In this document: positions 36,064 through 48,685 of the stretch, piece after piece
Position numbering within the stretch: position 1 is the stretch's first letter
Layout: each line of letters begins with the position of its first letter
Assembly: GCA_023105745.1 (NCBI GenBank)
Contig: JALGQZ010000008.1
Location: 26,053,866 to 26,117,865, forward strand
DNA length: 64,000 nt
Source of the DNA: Austropuccinia psidii
Taxonomy: Eukaryota; Basidiomycota; Pucciniomycetes; Pucciniales; Sphaerophragmiaceae
Direction: 5' to 3'
Position numbers and translations under genes: made by a program
The notes under the pieces: model-generated
What the model saw: the letters and a program-made list of their open reading frames with translations, nothing else
The model's database searches: none
What the model was told of the DNA's origin: nothing

Positions 36064-39000
36064 ATAACAATACTATAGCACATTCGTAGAAATATGTTAT
36101 GTACCACTTACTAATTGAAATTTAATATCATTAAAGTCACATCTCTCTATATAATATTTGAACTATGTATTAATTATAAATTATAGAGTCTTTTGAGGTG
36201 AATCTCTTACTAAAAATCCAGCTTTGATTCTTACACCAGCTTTTGGATGTAAATCTGTAATGGTATTATCAAACACTATTAACAATTAATATAATGAGTT
36301 AAGATACTGTATATGACAATTCTATGTTTAATTAAGGATTTTATTCAGTGGGGAAACAGAGCTTCAATTTAAGTTCTTCCAAAACATGTGCGAAATTCGC
36401 ATTCGTCCAAATTTAATGTAATTTATTTCCTGACCATAGCTTCCTATTTTATTACAGATAATTTTAAATTATAAACTTTGCCTCCTTAAGCCATTTCTCT
36501 ATTCATTTTTTATCTTCAATAGGGAGAATATCTATACAGGAATCCCTATAATGAGGTAAATGTGTATTGACTTCATTGAATTCAAGACAAACTGGTATAT
36601 TTCAAATCGAACGATAATAACTAATTTCTTTGCATTGAAATGGTAAAGAATCTATAGAAGATTCCAATTTGTATCCTCAAGCCTCTTATTCAATTATTTT
36701 TGATTAATTTCTCTCTTCTTTTTATATGAATTTTCCAAATTTGAAGCGCTTCTAAATCTATAAAATTTCAGTTGAGGTCAGTCAATTTTCTTAAATATAT
36801 CTCTTTTGAATAGTGAAGTACAGTTTTCTTATTTTGAAGCAACCTTTCTCAATTACTAAATCATTTATTACTATTATTAAGCTTTAATCTCCCCTTTTTA
36901 AAGAAACAGTTCACATATCTCAAGACATTATAACAGAGTTATTTAAAAACTTTGATTGATTATCAAAATTTGTTTTTTAAAAGAAAGAAATTTCCATCAA
37001 AATATTGAAATGTAGTATAATTGAGGTTATATTACAAGCTCACTATTCAATTCAGTTAATTTTCCTTTGAAATTTCTTTGTACACTGGCAATATACAACT
37101 TGAAAACAATCAATCACTTGATAAAGCATGCATAATTTATCATTTTCCTTTTTGAAAAAATATCAATCAAATTTCTTTTTTGTTTAAAAAAAAGAACAGT
37201 AAAGTTTCACTTTTTTGTAAGAAAAATGATAAAAATAATCCAATTTATGACTCTACAGTAGATTCTTTTTGTATTTTTGAATATTTTTTTTCATTACCTT
37301 TCTTATCTATAAATTTTATTTTTTGATAAGTTTTTTCATAAGAAAAGAGGAATTTTTTTTAGGTTAAAGACTTTTATCTTGAAATAAAATCGAAAATTAA
37401 ATGTTAAACCATTGAAAAAAAATAAAGTATGAGAAATAAAAGTCTCATTCAAAAAGACATTTTGATTGTTGATTCTTTATTTTTATCTTTTTTTGTGATC
37501 TCAAAGCAATGAAAAACGGATTGATAAAGAGATGAAATCTCTTTCTTATTATATATATGTATATATATATTGTGCTCTAGCTTACTATAATTAAAAGAAA
37601 AAAGAACTTAAATATCCCTCTCTCTTTAGCTCATTATATAAATTCTGAACTAAAATGAACTTTAAAGTTAAAGAAAAAAAAAAATTATTTTCTACGCTTA
37701 AAATTTTCTCCCATATTTCAAAAATAAAAAATAAAAAATTGAAAATAAATACCTCTTTAATAGTAATTTCTGTTTTTTTTATGACAATTTTCTTTTGAAA
37801 AGGATTTTTGAAGATATTTTTTGTATTTTAATGTATAATTTTTTCAATTTAAATAAAGAATAAATAGAAAATTAAGGCAATTTATAAATTTATGTGAGGA
37901 TTTGGTAAATTAACATAAGAATTTTAATTTTAATTTCTCAAAAATTCATGAAAATTTCCCAAAATCAGATAATTTTTCATAAGAAATTTCAATATTAAAT
38001 AAGATAAATAAATATTATTACACTAACCAACAATTAATACAGGTCATAATTTACTGCTTTAAGATTCACCCTAACCACAAATCCAGTTCTTTATAAGAAA
38101 ATTATAAGGGGAAATTTACTATCAATAAATATCTATAAATTTTGAAACAATCTTCATTATTTAGAGTATTTCATTAAATTTTGAATTCTTAGCTTTATTT
38201 TTATATAATTTTGATCAAATTAACTCCACTGGGTTTAATTTTAGACATAAAAAGACCCTTATTTTTATTACAGAAATGGGTTTTTGCTTTATTTGGTCAA
38301 AAACTCCCTAATGAGGTCTTTTTAAGTAAAATTGAACTCATAATTAAGAAAATAAAATTAAAAGACTTATTTCTAAGACAGGAAATTTTTATCTACTTAT
38401 ATGTTTGAGAAAATATTTTCAAAGAAGTGGTATTTTGGTCTAATGTTAAGAAATATCCCTTTTGTAGGAGTCAAAAAAGTATAAATAAACATTAATTAAA
38501 GTTAAAATTATTTCAGATATTTTATCTCCTATTAGTAATTATATTTTGAAAAAAACTCATATTAGAATTCCATAAATGAATTCATTTTTTTATGATTTTT
38601 TTATTTCAAAAAAAAAAAAATATTTTGGCCAAATTGGTCAAATTTTGGTAATTTTGATACAAAAAAAAAATATCAAAATTAAATAAGTTAACTTTTTTAA
38701 GACCAAAATAATCATAAATAGATAATTTTTTTTAAATAAAATGAACTTTTTTACATTAATTTACCAAATGATTTTTTTTTTTTTGAATTCAAATTCAAAC
38801 TCTGATTTTTTTTTAATGATTTTTTCAAAAAAGAAATTAAACATTATGTTTCTAATAAAAAAAAATGTTGTTTCATATAAGTTGGAATATAAATATTATC
38901 TTATCTTTATTTAATCATTGGTTTAGAGAAACCATAACCCACAATATTTTTGCAAGCCAAATATAAATATTTTTTAACTATTCTTTACAGTTTTTTTGAG

Positions 39001-41205
39001 TCATTTAATAAAATAAATTATTCTTGGTTCTGAAAACAAATCTTTACAACTTCATTTAATAAGAAACTTTAAAATAATGTCCATTCTTTTTTGCAATGAA
39101 AGCTTAATAATATCTCAAAGGCTTTCTTAGCTTTATACCTGAAGCACAATTGGTAGTTAAAAAATCATTTTCTTTTAACTTAAGCCTCATTTTTATAGGT
39201 TTTTTCATAGTTTCTTATTGAAAAATAAATAATTGATACATTTCCTTCAAGTTTTAATCAATCAAGATACATAGTAATGGCTTTTATTCTCAGAATATAT
39301 TAACACATTCAAGTCATCTTTCATTATTCAAATACACAGAGTAGATTTATATGTCCTCAACAACTGGATTCACAAATATCAATGAAACTAATGGGTTATT
39401 CTTAAGTTTTAGGTTGGTTTTTTGGAAATTAATGAATCTCAATGGTTGATAAATTATTTTGAGAAATATTCAAAAAATAATCTGAACAGGAAAGATCATC
39501 ATTTGAAATTCGAGACTCATGTTGGATTATTTTTCTATAGGTTGAATAATTTATTTATCTTTAAAAGCTTTTCACATTTGTTTAATGTTGGAAAATAATC
39601 CACTTGAATAATACTTTTATGGTTTATGGATAAAATTAATAATGATTTTCATGATTATATGAAAATCTGAGTTATGTAAGGGTGTAAATATTTAACATTT
39701 TCTATTTGTAAAATCGTTATTACCCTTAGATTCCCTAGATTCAATAATCCTCAAGGATATTTTACCATTGCAATAGAGTTTGGATAACAAAAAGGGATAA
39801 AAATTATTTTTGGAGCTATTTATGGATACAAATCCCAATCTGGCTACCTTCTGAAAGTTATTGGAATTCTTATGCTAATTGAAATGTTTAAAACCTAGTT
39901 TTAGTGCAATTTTTTTTATATGATTATTTTAATTTCCTTTATTTAGGTTTTTACTGTGGTTGACTCATCAAATAGGATAAACTTAAATAATTTGACATTT
40001 ATATCTTTGACATACTACCGGTATCAATACACAATACTCAAGTATTTCAAAACTTCACATTTTCTTTTACTTGATTAATTTGATTCAAAAAAAAAATGTT
40101 TCCTCAACATATGAATATTATTGAGTATTTGGGGTATGAAAGTATTTTTCCCATTTTAATTTTATATTTTAATCCACAAGATAATTAAGAAAAGAATTTC
40201 AAACAAGGTTATTTTTCCCCTTTGTGAATTAATTGAATGGTATTACACTGATTTATTGAATCACAACCAGAATTTTAGTAAAAAAGGGAAACTGGTTAAC
40301 TAAAAAACCACTTTTTTTTTCTTTGTTAAATCTCCAGTAATTAGTCCCAAAGGCTTTTAACAAATTCACAATTTCTTATATTATTTTCAATAACGTGTTA
40401 AATTTCTATAAAGTATTCAATACCAATATATGTATTTTTTTTTCATTACAAGATGGAGGATTAATACCAATAAAATTATTATTATTATTTTTCTTGGGAT
40501 ATTGTTTTAAAAGAAAATAATTTATATTTCATATTATTCAAAATTAGAGTCAATATCACTAAATTAATAAGCCTAAAAGAATAATTCAGATTGGTTTTTT
40601 TTTTATCTATGAATTTTTTGTCTTATTGATCAGTCATTGAGTGAATTATTTCATTATGAATATTACTTCAAATTAGTGTTTCTAAATTTCATATTTTCAA
40701 GTAGTCTGATAAAGTGTTATAAAACCATTTCAGTTGGTATTAGGGTAATTATCCATTATAATTGTCTTAAGTATTTTAAGATCATATTATGCCTTCTTTT
40801 AATTTTTTGAATCAATAGATATTAATAATCCAATTTCTCAAAGTCATCCTGAGTTAATATTCTAATTTTAAACACTTCACTTTATTAATTATTAATTACT
40901 TAAAATATTGGCATTGAATATAATTTCCAACTTTCACTCAAAGGTAATCACATTTCTTAGCAAAATTATGTCACTTTGAGAAGGTAGGAAATAGTTAGAA
41001 AAATCAAAGTTTTTTTTTTTTATTTAATCCATTCAGGAGAGAAATTTGTATCTTTATTATTTAAATTTACCAAGCTAGATAATGAATTATTTGAGAATAA
41101 TAATAATAATAATTTGAAGTTGAATGAAGATAGTTAACCAAAAAAATCAAGGTAAGATTTTATTTATTAGTACTGAATGGAAGTTGAAGTGATTTAAATA
41201 TTTAA
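36064..41205. other. Very A+T-rich non-coding stretch
   Basis: Rich in homopolymer runs (for example around 38,590-38,870) and an ATATATAT microsatellite at 37,549-37,571. The small frame at 38,211-38,408 is Leu/Ile/Lys-rich noise. Nothing here can be supported as a gene. Confidence 0.4.
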
Positions 41206-41209
41206 TTTG

Positions 41210-42954
41210 AAGCAATAAAGGGTTGTTTTTTTGGGAGGTGTTTTTGGATCATCAGAATCTGATTGGACTATATCATCAATCCTATAAAGGTTTGAAGACT
41301 GAAATGAATGAATAATTGAGACTTAAGTTTTGAATAAATGATAAAATATCTTTCATTAAAATAATCAAAATATAAGTATTTAAGAATAATTGACTGACAT
41401 ATTGCTTTTCCTACAAAAAAATAAGAAATTAAAATTGAAAATTTGTTTTAAATTGTCCAAAATCCTACCTAAAACCTTGAATTTCTGAAGGGCTTAAACC
41501 TGGAGGTATTATTAAAGAGACATCACCTGAAGAAGCTGATAAATTAGAAACTCCAGCTATTGAGAGGTCATTAGGATGGGGATGAGGATAATTTTTGAAA
41601 TTTTAATAAGAATATGATAAGATATTTATTTTTTTTATTCACAAAATAAAGGAAAAGTAGGTCATTTTGTGAAAGATTTCAAGTTAATATTAAATCTTAA
41701 AAGACCATAGGAGAAATTCTAAAGGATAACAAACCAATGTGATGTTTTTTTTGGATATTTGAGATTGGGATCAAACTTTATTTGAAAGATTTTGAAAATC
41801 AATTGAAGGTACATTCTTTTAATTTGAAAAGTTTTTAAAAGGAATTGAATATGGATTATTTTGAGTGATTAAAGATAAATTTAAGAAATGATTCAGATTT
41901 AAATTGATATTATTGATTGAAGATGACCTTGAAGTATTATGATTATGATTTGAATTTGTAGAAATCTTTCTTTGATTTTAATTATTACAAGAATTTTCAA
42001 ATTATATTTATAAGATAAGATGATCATCTTTATTAATAGCCATTTGACATGCTAATATAATTTCCAATTTTTTAGGATGAATATATGTGTTTTAAGTTTT
42101 GCTATGAAGAATCAAGCTCTCAATATGATTTATCCTAAAAAAACTTATTCAAGGAAGTGAAGCAGGTAAATTAAAAAATATTTTTTTAATCAAGAAAAAG
42201 CAATTAAAATTAAAGTAGAGAGATTAAAAGACTTAATTAGAATTTATATCAGAAAGTACACTAATTTCTATTCATATCCTCTTGCTTAATACAGAATACA
42301 GTTCATCTTTTCCATAAAGCCTATCATCATCATCATCATTTAATTGCTTTGACATCTTTCTTGATATCTTTGTTGTTCTTCTTGCTCCCTATATGCCTCC
42401 CCACTTTCTCTCCTTTCATTTTCCTTGGCTCCATTCTTCATGGCATGCTCTTCCAATTGTTCTTTCCTTTACTGCATTAACATTACCAGGGGCATCATCA
42501 TCAATTTCCAACTTTGAATCAATTACCCAAACATTCCATATTGTCATGGGTTTTACCCCTCAAGAAGCCAGTAGCAGTGGGAGTCATAATTGGTATACTC
42601 AAAGGTGGAGGCCTCGTTGAATTTAGAAGTTTACTAGTGAGGGGGTTGCCACATTGGAGAGATTGTGGGACTTTCCAATAGAATCATTATTTGACCCATC
42701 ATGAGCCAAAGTTTTATCAATTCTAATATCTTCATTATCATCCCTCATATCAACCTGCTTCATTCTACCATCAATAATTCTATAATTAAAATCAGAGGGC
42801 TTCCCCTATTCCCACCCATTTGATCAGCTCCACCTTCTTGCTCAATTTTATTTCTACTAATTTGGTTTACATCATTCTCATTTCCATTATTTTCTTCTGA
42901 ACCAATCAAATCATTTGAATCTTATCTAATAAATACATTTTCATCAAAATTATT

Positions 42955-42960
<6 letters not shown>
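41210..42960 (-). pseudogene. Degraded intron-containing gene, product unrecognised
   Basis: Several minus-strand blocks look like genuine host-type coding sequence. From upstream down: an acidic part near 42,930-42,790 (GSEENNGNENDVNQISRN); near 42,770-42,640 (DGRMKQVDMRDDNEDIRIDK); near 42,640-42,560 (NSTRPPPLSIPIMTPTATGF); near 42,460-42,345 a Glu-rich helix (EEHAMKNGAKENERRES); near 42,150-42,020 INHIESLILHSKT, stop, then IHPKKLEIILACQMAINKDD; near 41,985-41,825 an Asn/Ser-rich block (NSNHNHNTSRSSSINNINLN); near 41,605-41,468 SIAGVSNLSASSGDVSLIIP; and near 41,282-41,210 IDDIVQSDSDDPKTPPKK after a TTTATAG acceptor. At least three frame changes lie in the upstream half with no introns to explain them, plus in-frame stops. 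The family is not recognised; the downstream blocks might still be a live gene with an unmodelled start. Confidence 0.45.
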
Positions 42961-42987
<27 letters not shown>

Positions 42988-43011
42988 TAAAAAAATAAAT
43001 AAATAAATAAT
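42957..43011. repeat. Poly(A) tract and AATA microsatellite
   Basis: A run of roughly 28 A residues (42,957-42,985) followed by AAAT-type repeats to 43,011. Confidence 0.9.
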
Positions 43012-44218
43012 AGACTTAATATTAATAATTAATTCAATTTAAGATATTTTTAATCAAAAAAATTTAAAACTTTACTAATAATATATTATATAAATTTTAA
43101 ATTGATTATAAAAGTCATCTATCTCTATTTTCTCATCTTATTAAATTACATTAAATTAACAATAATCAAATTATTTATATTAATTTAAAATAAATTATTT
43201 TTTAACATTAAACTAAATAATTTATCTTTAAATATTTATTTATTTATTTTTTATAAAAAAAAAATATAATAACTTTTATAACTAAGAATAAATTAAGTCA
43301 AATAATATTTTTACCTTTTTTTTTTAAAAAAAAAAAAAGATTTATATTACTTTCATCTTCATCTTTCTTTCTTTCTTTCTTTCTTCTTTTTTTACTTTTA
43401 ATATATATTAAGTTTTAATTTATTATTATTGTTATTATTATCTCTTCATATCTTTATATTTCTAGATAAAATAATTTGATTGTCCTTTTTCTTTAATTAT
43501 TACAAATTTTCGCCTCTTAAAAATTTTTTTTGACTATTCTTCCTTATATTCAAAAAAAGGAAAAAAAAAAAGGGTCTTTCTTATTCTCTCTACTAGTTTT
43601 GCTTAATCTAGAATTAGTTGGTTTAAATCTTTCCATAGAAAACTTCGGTAAATGCAAGTTCGATTTTGTTCAGAGATCAAAATTTCTTGTAAATTCACAA
43701 ATTGAATAAACCAAAAAAAAAAAAAAAACAAGCTACAAAGATAACCATTGCAAGGGTTATATTTGAGTTTTGCAGAATAAAGATTTAGGGCGTGGTGCAT
43801 GGAAAATTCGAGAATAAAAGGTTTCGTGTATTAAAAATACAAATTACAGGGTTTCGTTTGAAAAAGGTCCTCAAAGTTCAAGTCAATGATTCGAGACCCC
43901 TTTGAGCTCCAAAATTGAAAATTGCTGTAAGATAAGCATTCCAAAGCTCTTGAGTCTTTGATACAAGAAGATGGGGACTTTTGCAGTTGTCATTATATTG
44001 GTTTTTTCCAAACATAGGGGGGTACAACTTGTTAGCAAAAGCAATTAAATCAGAATTTCAAACTGATCAGTTATGCAGGTAAATTCAAGTTATCATTGCA
44101 CAAATTAACAATAGAAAAGTCAAAACTTCAAGGCGATTAGTACAAATGGCTTAAATGATGATTGTATTACCACCAAAAAGATAGGTGAACCAATAATCAA
44201 ACAAGACTATGATAGTAT
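43012..44218. other. Intergenic region with simple repeats
   Basis: Holds A/T homopolymers, a CTTT microsatellite at about 43,362-43,386 and an A17 run near 43,713. From about 43,600 the sequence becomes less A+T-rich and CpG reappears. This is the 3' side of the Rrn6-like gene. No gene supported. Confidence 0.5.
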
Positions 44219-47200
44219 TTAAAAACCGCCCATTCTTTTTTTCTTTTTGCTTGCTCTCATTTCAGAATCATTTCGACTATCCCCATGAGGACCTGGAAGA
44301 ACTTGAGAAAAAGCTCCTCGATTACATGAAAAAACATCCGGAGACATTTCCACCTCAGGTTGACTTTCAAATGGCCTGTTTGGGGTTGATAATTGTTGTG
44401 ATGATGAATGAGAAGTTACACCTGGAGGGGAAGAAAATAAATTGGGAGTGGTGAATCGGCGATTATTTGCTTTCGGAGTCTCGAGTCCTGTGTGAGCTGT
44501 TTTGGACGTTGATGTGAAATGAATGGTTGACTGGCTACCAGGACTTTTTTGAGATTGCGAAGGATGTCTAGGCGTACATGGTGTTGAGTCAATCTCAACC
44601 TCGGACAGTTGCGTAGATTCTTCGGAAAATAAATCTTTCCATTGATATTCGCAAGTTGGTTTACCAATTTCCCAATCCTGCATTAAGCAATCCACAGCAT
44701 CCAAGCTGTTTGAAACATTGACATCTGACTTTATATGACTTGATAGATCAGGATAACGCGTTTGATAAGATGCTCTTACAGCTGCCTCTAATAAATCGTC
44801 CACTTTCTTTTCAACTTTTGTATTATAATTTGACAATGATTTTTCCATGTCTATAACTTGTTTTTTTTCTAGAGAGTTTGATTTAGGCAATATAGAGCAC
44901 ATAACAGGTTTGATATCGATAATTGACTCAAAATTAGAGCATGATTGGAGTGGTGTGGAAGGCGTTGAGGGTTTTATTGGAGATGAATTATGGCTATTAG
45001 ACCTCGCAGGAGATGATTGAGAAGGTGCACTGGTAATAAAACCTAGAGGATTGAAAAAATGTGATGATGGAAGTACACTTAATTCATCAAAGTTTGTTGG
45101 AATTTCCCTGGACAAAAATCCTTTTGTGAAGTCTAAAAATGCATGTCAGTTTGAAATAAATTACGAGAGTGAAAAAAAAGCAAACCTTGACATATCGCGT
45201 TAAAGTCAACATTATTTTTGAAAACGCCTTGCAACACACCACCTACATCTATTGAACGGTTTATTTCTGATTGCTTCTCTGTTAAAGCCGCGTCCCAGAC
45301 ATAACGACACGATTGTTGGCCTTTGTTTGAGTTGATAGTTGTAGAAGCTTTGTTATCTGGTGATGTTAAATCAACTTGCTGATGCCATAGGGAGCCATCT
45401 TGCATCATTTCAATCAAATCCAGTTTTGATGATGGTTGATTATGGTTTTTTCGAAAAATAGGCAACAAATTTGTTCTAGAATTTGCTAAAGATGATGTGG
45501 TAAGAGGTAAAGCTAATGGGTAACTTGTGATGATAGGAGGCATTTCGAGATGAGATTGAAAGCAGTAAAGGTTGGCAAGGTCATTAGAGGAGGACCAAAG
45601 AATGGCTTGATTAAGGGATTCTTGCGAGGTTTCTTGAGGATCAAAAGATTGTAGAAATGTTGAAGTTTGAGGAAAAAAAGCCATTTTGAGAGTTAGATCT
45701 TGTGCTCTAAAGTGTTTGATGTTCAAGATAGGGATTTGAGGTTTACGATCGTCAAGGAAGATTATGGAAGAAGTAGTACTAATCATTCTAAGATGAGGGG
45801 AGCTGTGATTGATATACCTTTGGATATCAGTTATTGAACGACCATCTAACACATTGTAAAGTTTGATAAATTGATTATTTGACTGATCCCATGATGATTT
45901 TGGAGAAATTAATATGACCATAATCAAGGAATTAATTTGAATGATAAGAGATTGAGCTGAAATGATATACTTACCCTATGATCTATTAAGCATAGATGAT
46001 CACGAAAACCGACGACCAAGTGATCATTATTAGGGTAAACTCCGCATTTAGCAAAAGTATTTTGATCGAGTGGTTTAAATTTGATTTGACCTATTAATTT
46101 AGCCATTGAGGAGGGATGATTTCCATCTGTTTTCCAAAGCTGACCATGATTATTGAGAATGATCAGATGAGGAAATGGATTAGTGGTATGACCTAAACAG
46201 CCGTCGATGTGTATGGTACGATTGGTATCGAAAGTATTTAATTTGTAGATTAATTTGAGATGATGGTTGTAATGATTGAGTTGATTGATGGTGAAGGCAG
46301 GAGGCGTATAGGATAGAAGAGATGTTGAATCATGAGTGCGAGCAAGGAAAAATGCTGTGTAAAAGCACGATCCAATTAAGATTGATGCGATAACTGATTT
46401 AGAAAAGAAGAGAAAAAGTTGAAAAATAAGATTTGATAGGTTTGCATTGGCACACCCTCTCCATTCGAGTTGAGCGAAGGACCATTAATAAGTTGTTGAA
46501 TAGGAGTACGAAAAGTCCAAGCGGGTGATGAGATGGCGATGAATTTTGATGACTCTGATGAGGAGTCATGATGAAGAATTGAGCAAACTGAAGTCAAAAA
46601 ATGAAAACCCCGATTAAATGTTGAAAAAAAAAAGGATTAAAATCGATAAGAAAAAGACGATTTACATAATTGATTGAGTGAATTTCCACCGGTGGAGCAG
46701 ATAATGTCAGCGTGATGATCTAAGGATAGACCGGTAAGATGAGATGAATGAATTTTTTGATAAGAATGAGATTGAAGTTGATCATGAATGAGATGATTTA
46801 ATAAGAGTGATTTAGGTAAGTTTATATTAGGATGATGATCTAATAAGAATTGATTCTGAAAGAATGAAAAGGGAAACAACAATGATTAATCATTAAATAA
46901 ATAAATAACAACTTGAAAGATAAGATAAATTAGTGAGACTTACGTTTGATTTAAGTAGTTTAAGAGGTTTGTTGATCTCCCAAAAGTTTGAGTTGAGATT
47001 AATATGAGGAAAAACTTTTAAAGGAGGTAAGATAGGTTTAAGGATAACTGCGAAATAAATCAAGGATGAATGATTAAAATGAATAATATTTAAGAAATCG
47101 AGAAAGATTAATAAAAATTTGAAAGCTGACGATTATCGATTAAATTTCTAGTAAAGTCGAATTGAAGTTTAGAATTTTTGGAATTTTGATTTGATAATTT

Positions 47201-47272
47201 TAAACGAAATCCAGCAAAAGTTTGATAACCGATTTGAGTATTAGAAGGCCAATTTTGAAAATTTGAATTCAT
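44219..47272 (-). CDS. Rrn6-like RNA polymerase I core-factor subunit (probable)
   Basis: Seven exons on the minus strand: 47272-47131, 47047-46944, 46855-46666, 46587-46456, 46393-45975, 45882-45186, 45132-44219. All junctions are GT-AG and all phases agree, giving about 865 residues. The N-terminal two thirds have beta-propeller character, with repeated short strands such as HLIILNNHGQLWKTDG, HLVVGFRDHLCLIDHR and CRYVWDAAL. The last exon is Ser/Pro-rich with a helical middle and ends in KKKKRMGGF. A propeller plus a disordered tail ending in a Lys-rich GGF/GF motif is typical of Rrn6/TAF1C proteins, which with Rrn7 and Rrn11 recruit Pol I to the rDNA promoter. The assignment rests on architecture and tail. 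Three introns have weak donors (GTCAGC, GTGTGC, GTTTGC). Divergent from the gene at 48,686. Confidence 0.65.
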
Positions 47273-48685
47273 GATTTAAATTTTGATAAATTCAAAAGAA
47301 TGAATTATTTTCTTTTGCTAATTTATTAAAATTATAGATTTTGGATAAGATTGGGCGTATGGATTGAAGTTGAGGTTGAAGTTGAGATTAAATTATGATT
47401 TGAGTTAAAAAGTTTTAAAAAATTCTGAATTTTTGGACAAAAGATGGTGATCAGCTTGAATGAATTAGGTGAATTTGAATTAGGATGATGATGAATTGAC
47501 TTGGATTTTATTTTTGATGAGATAAATCTTAAATTTTTTTATAAAAATTTGAAATAAATTACTAACCTGAAATTTCAATTTGAGATTATAAAATTTTAAG
47601 AATTGACTGTGCTCAAAAAATCAGAATCTAACTTTTATTTTTTATTTTTTATTTTTCATCAAAAGAAAGAAAAGTAGAAATTTAACAAAAGTAAAAGATA
47701 TTTTTATTAGTGTTTTTGAATCAATCATGAACCTGGATATTTTTTGTTGAAAGTAAAACTATCATAGTTTACCTGTTTTTCCATTTTTGACCCAACTAAT
47801 CAAGATCATTGAAAACTTGCTGTTGTTTTTGAATGAGTGAAAATTTTAATTTAAAGATAATAATGATATATAATATCTAGTAATCTAGATTTTGAATTTA
47901 AATTCAATCAAGATAAGAGATAAGCAGTAAGATTTTTGTTTTTGTAACAGAGTTCCTTAAAGCTGATATGATATGATTAAAATTTGAATTTAATCTTATC
48001 TTATCTTTTATTTTTGTTTGATATTGTATCAAGAATCTCAAGAATTTCAAGAATTTCAAGATTTCAAGAATTTAAAATATTCATTGAAGACTGATAAATT
48101 TTAATGTGCACTTTAAAATAAATTTGCTTTCAATATTTGTGATATCTTGCATGATTTCTTGGCTTATTGGCTTATTGAAAAGTTGGTAACCGTATACAGT
48201 ATTTTCAAAGTTCATGTTGGCAATGGCAAGTTTGAAATTTGATAAAATAAGTAGCTTCAAATCCAAACTTTAAAGTGGTCAAGAGTGACGTCATTATTTG
48301 TGACCTGTAACTCTTGACTGTATGATCTGTATGACTTGCAGCACAGAAGCGTAAGCCAATCAATTTAAAGTTTAGTAGATAAGAAACTTTAATTTAAAAT
48401 TTTCTCGAATGTACCGTACTGTACTGTTTGTCACAGCACTCTGAAAAGATTTTACCATCTTGACCAACTTGACCAACTTGGCCAATTTGATTTTCAAATT
48501 AAAATTTTAAAAATTTCTAATCTAAAATCTTTGAAAAATTTTGTTCACCTCAAAATTTTGATTTTTTTTTGAATTTTTTGATCATCCCTTCTTTTTTTAA
48601 AATTTCATTTCAAATTTCAAATTTCAAATTTCAAATTTATTCTTTTTAAATCTTCAAAATTTTAAAATTTTAAAATTCTTAAAAA
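47273..48685. promoter_or_regulatory. Shared upstream region of two divergent genes
   Basis: 1.4 kb between the starts of the Rrn6-like gene (minus) and the Gac1-like gene (plus). It contains A+T-rich direct repeats such as AAGAATTTCAAG near 48,036-48,070 and CAAATTTCAAATTTC near 48,609-48,640 just upstream of the plus gene. No TATA box stands out. The open frame at 48,081-48,266 has no support. Confidence 0.5.

Noticed and set aside
38211..38408. Plus-strand open frame of 65 codons
   Set aside because: Leu/Ile/Lys-rich composition expected from A+T-rich noise; no motif.
42393..42620. Plus-strand open frame of 75 codons
   Set aside because: It is the antisense of blocks that read better as acidic and helical protein on the minus strand.
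43603..43800. Minus-strand open frame of 65 codons with a Phe run
   Set aside because: The Phe run comes from an A homopolymer; no splice or domain evidence links it to the neighbouring gene.
44209..44454. Plus-strand open frame of 81 codons
   Set aside because: Antisense shadow of the last exon of the Rrn6-like gene.
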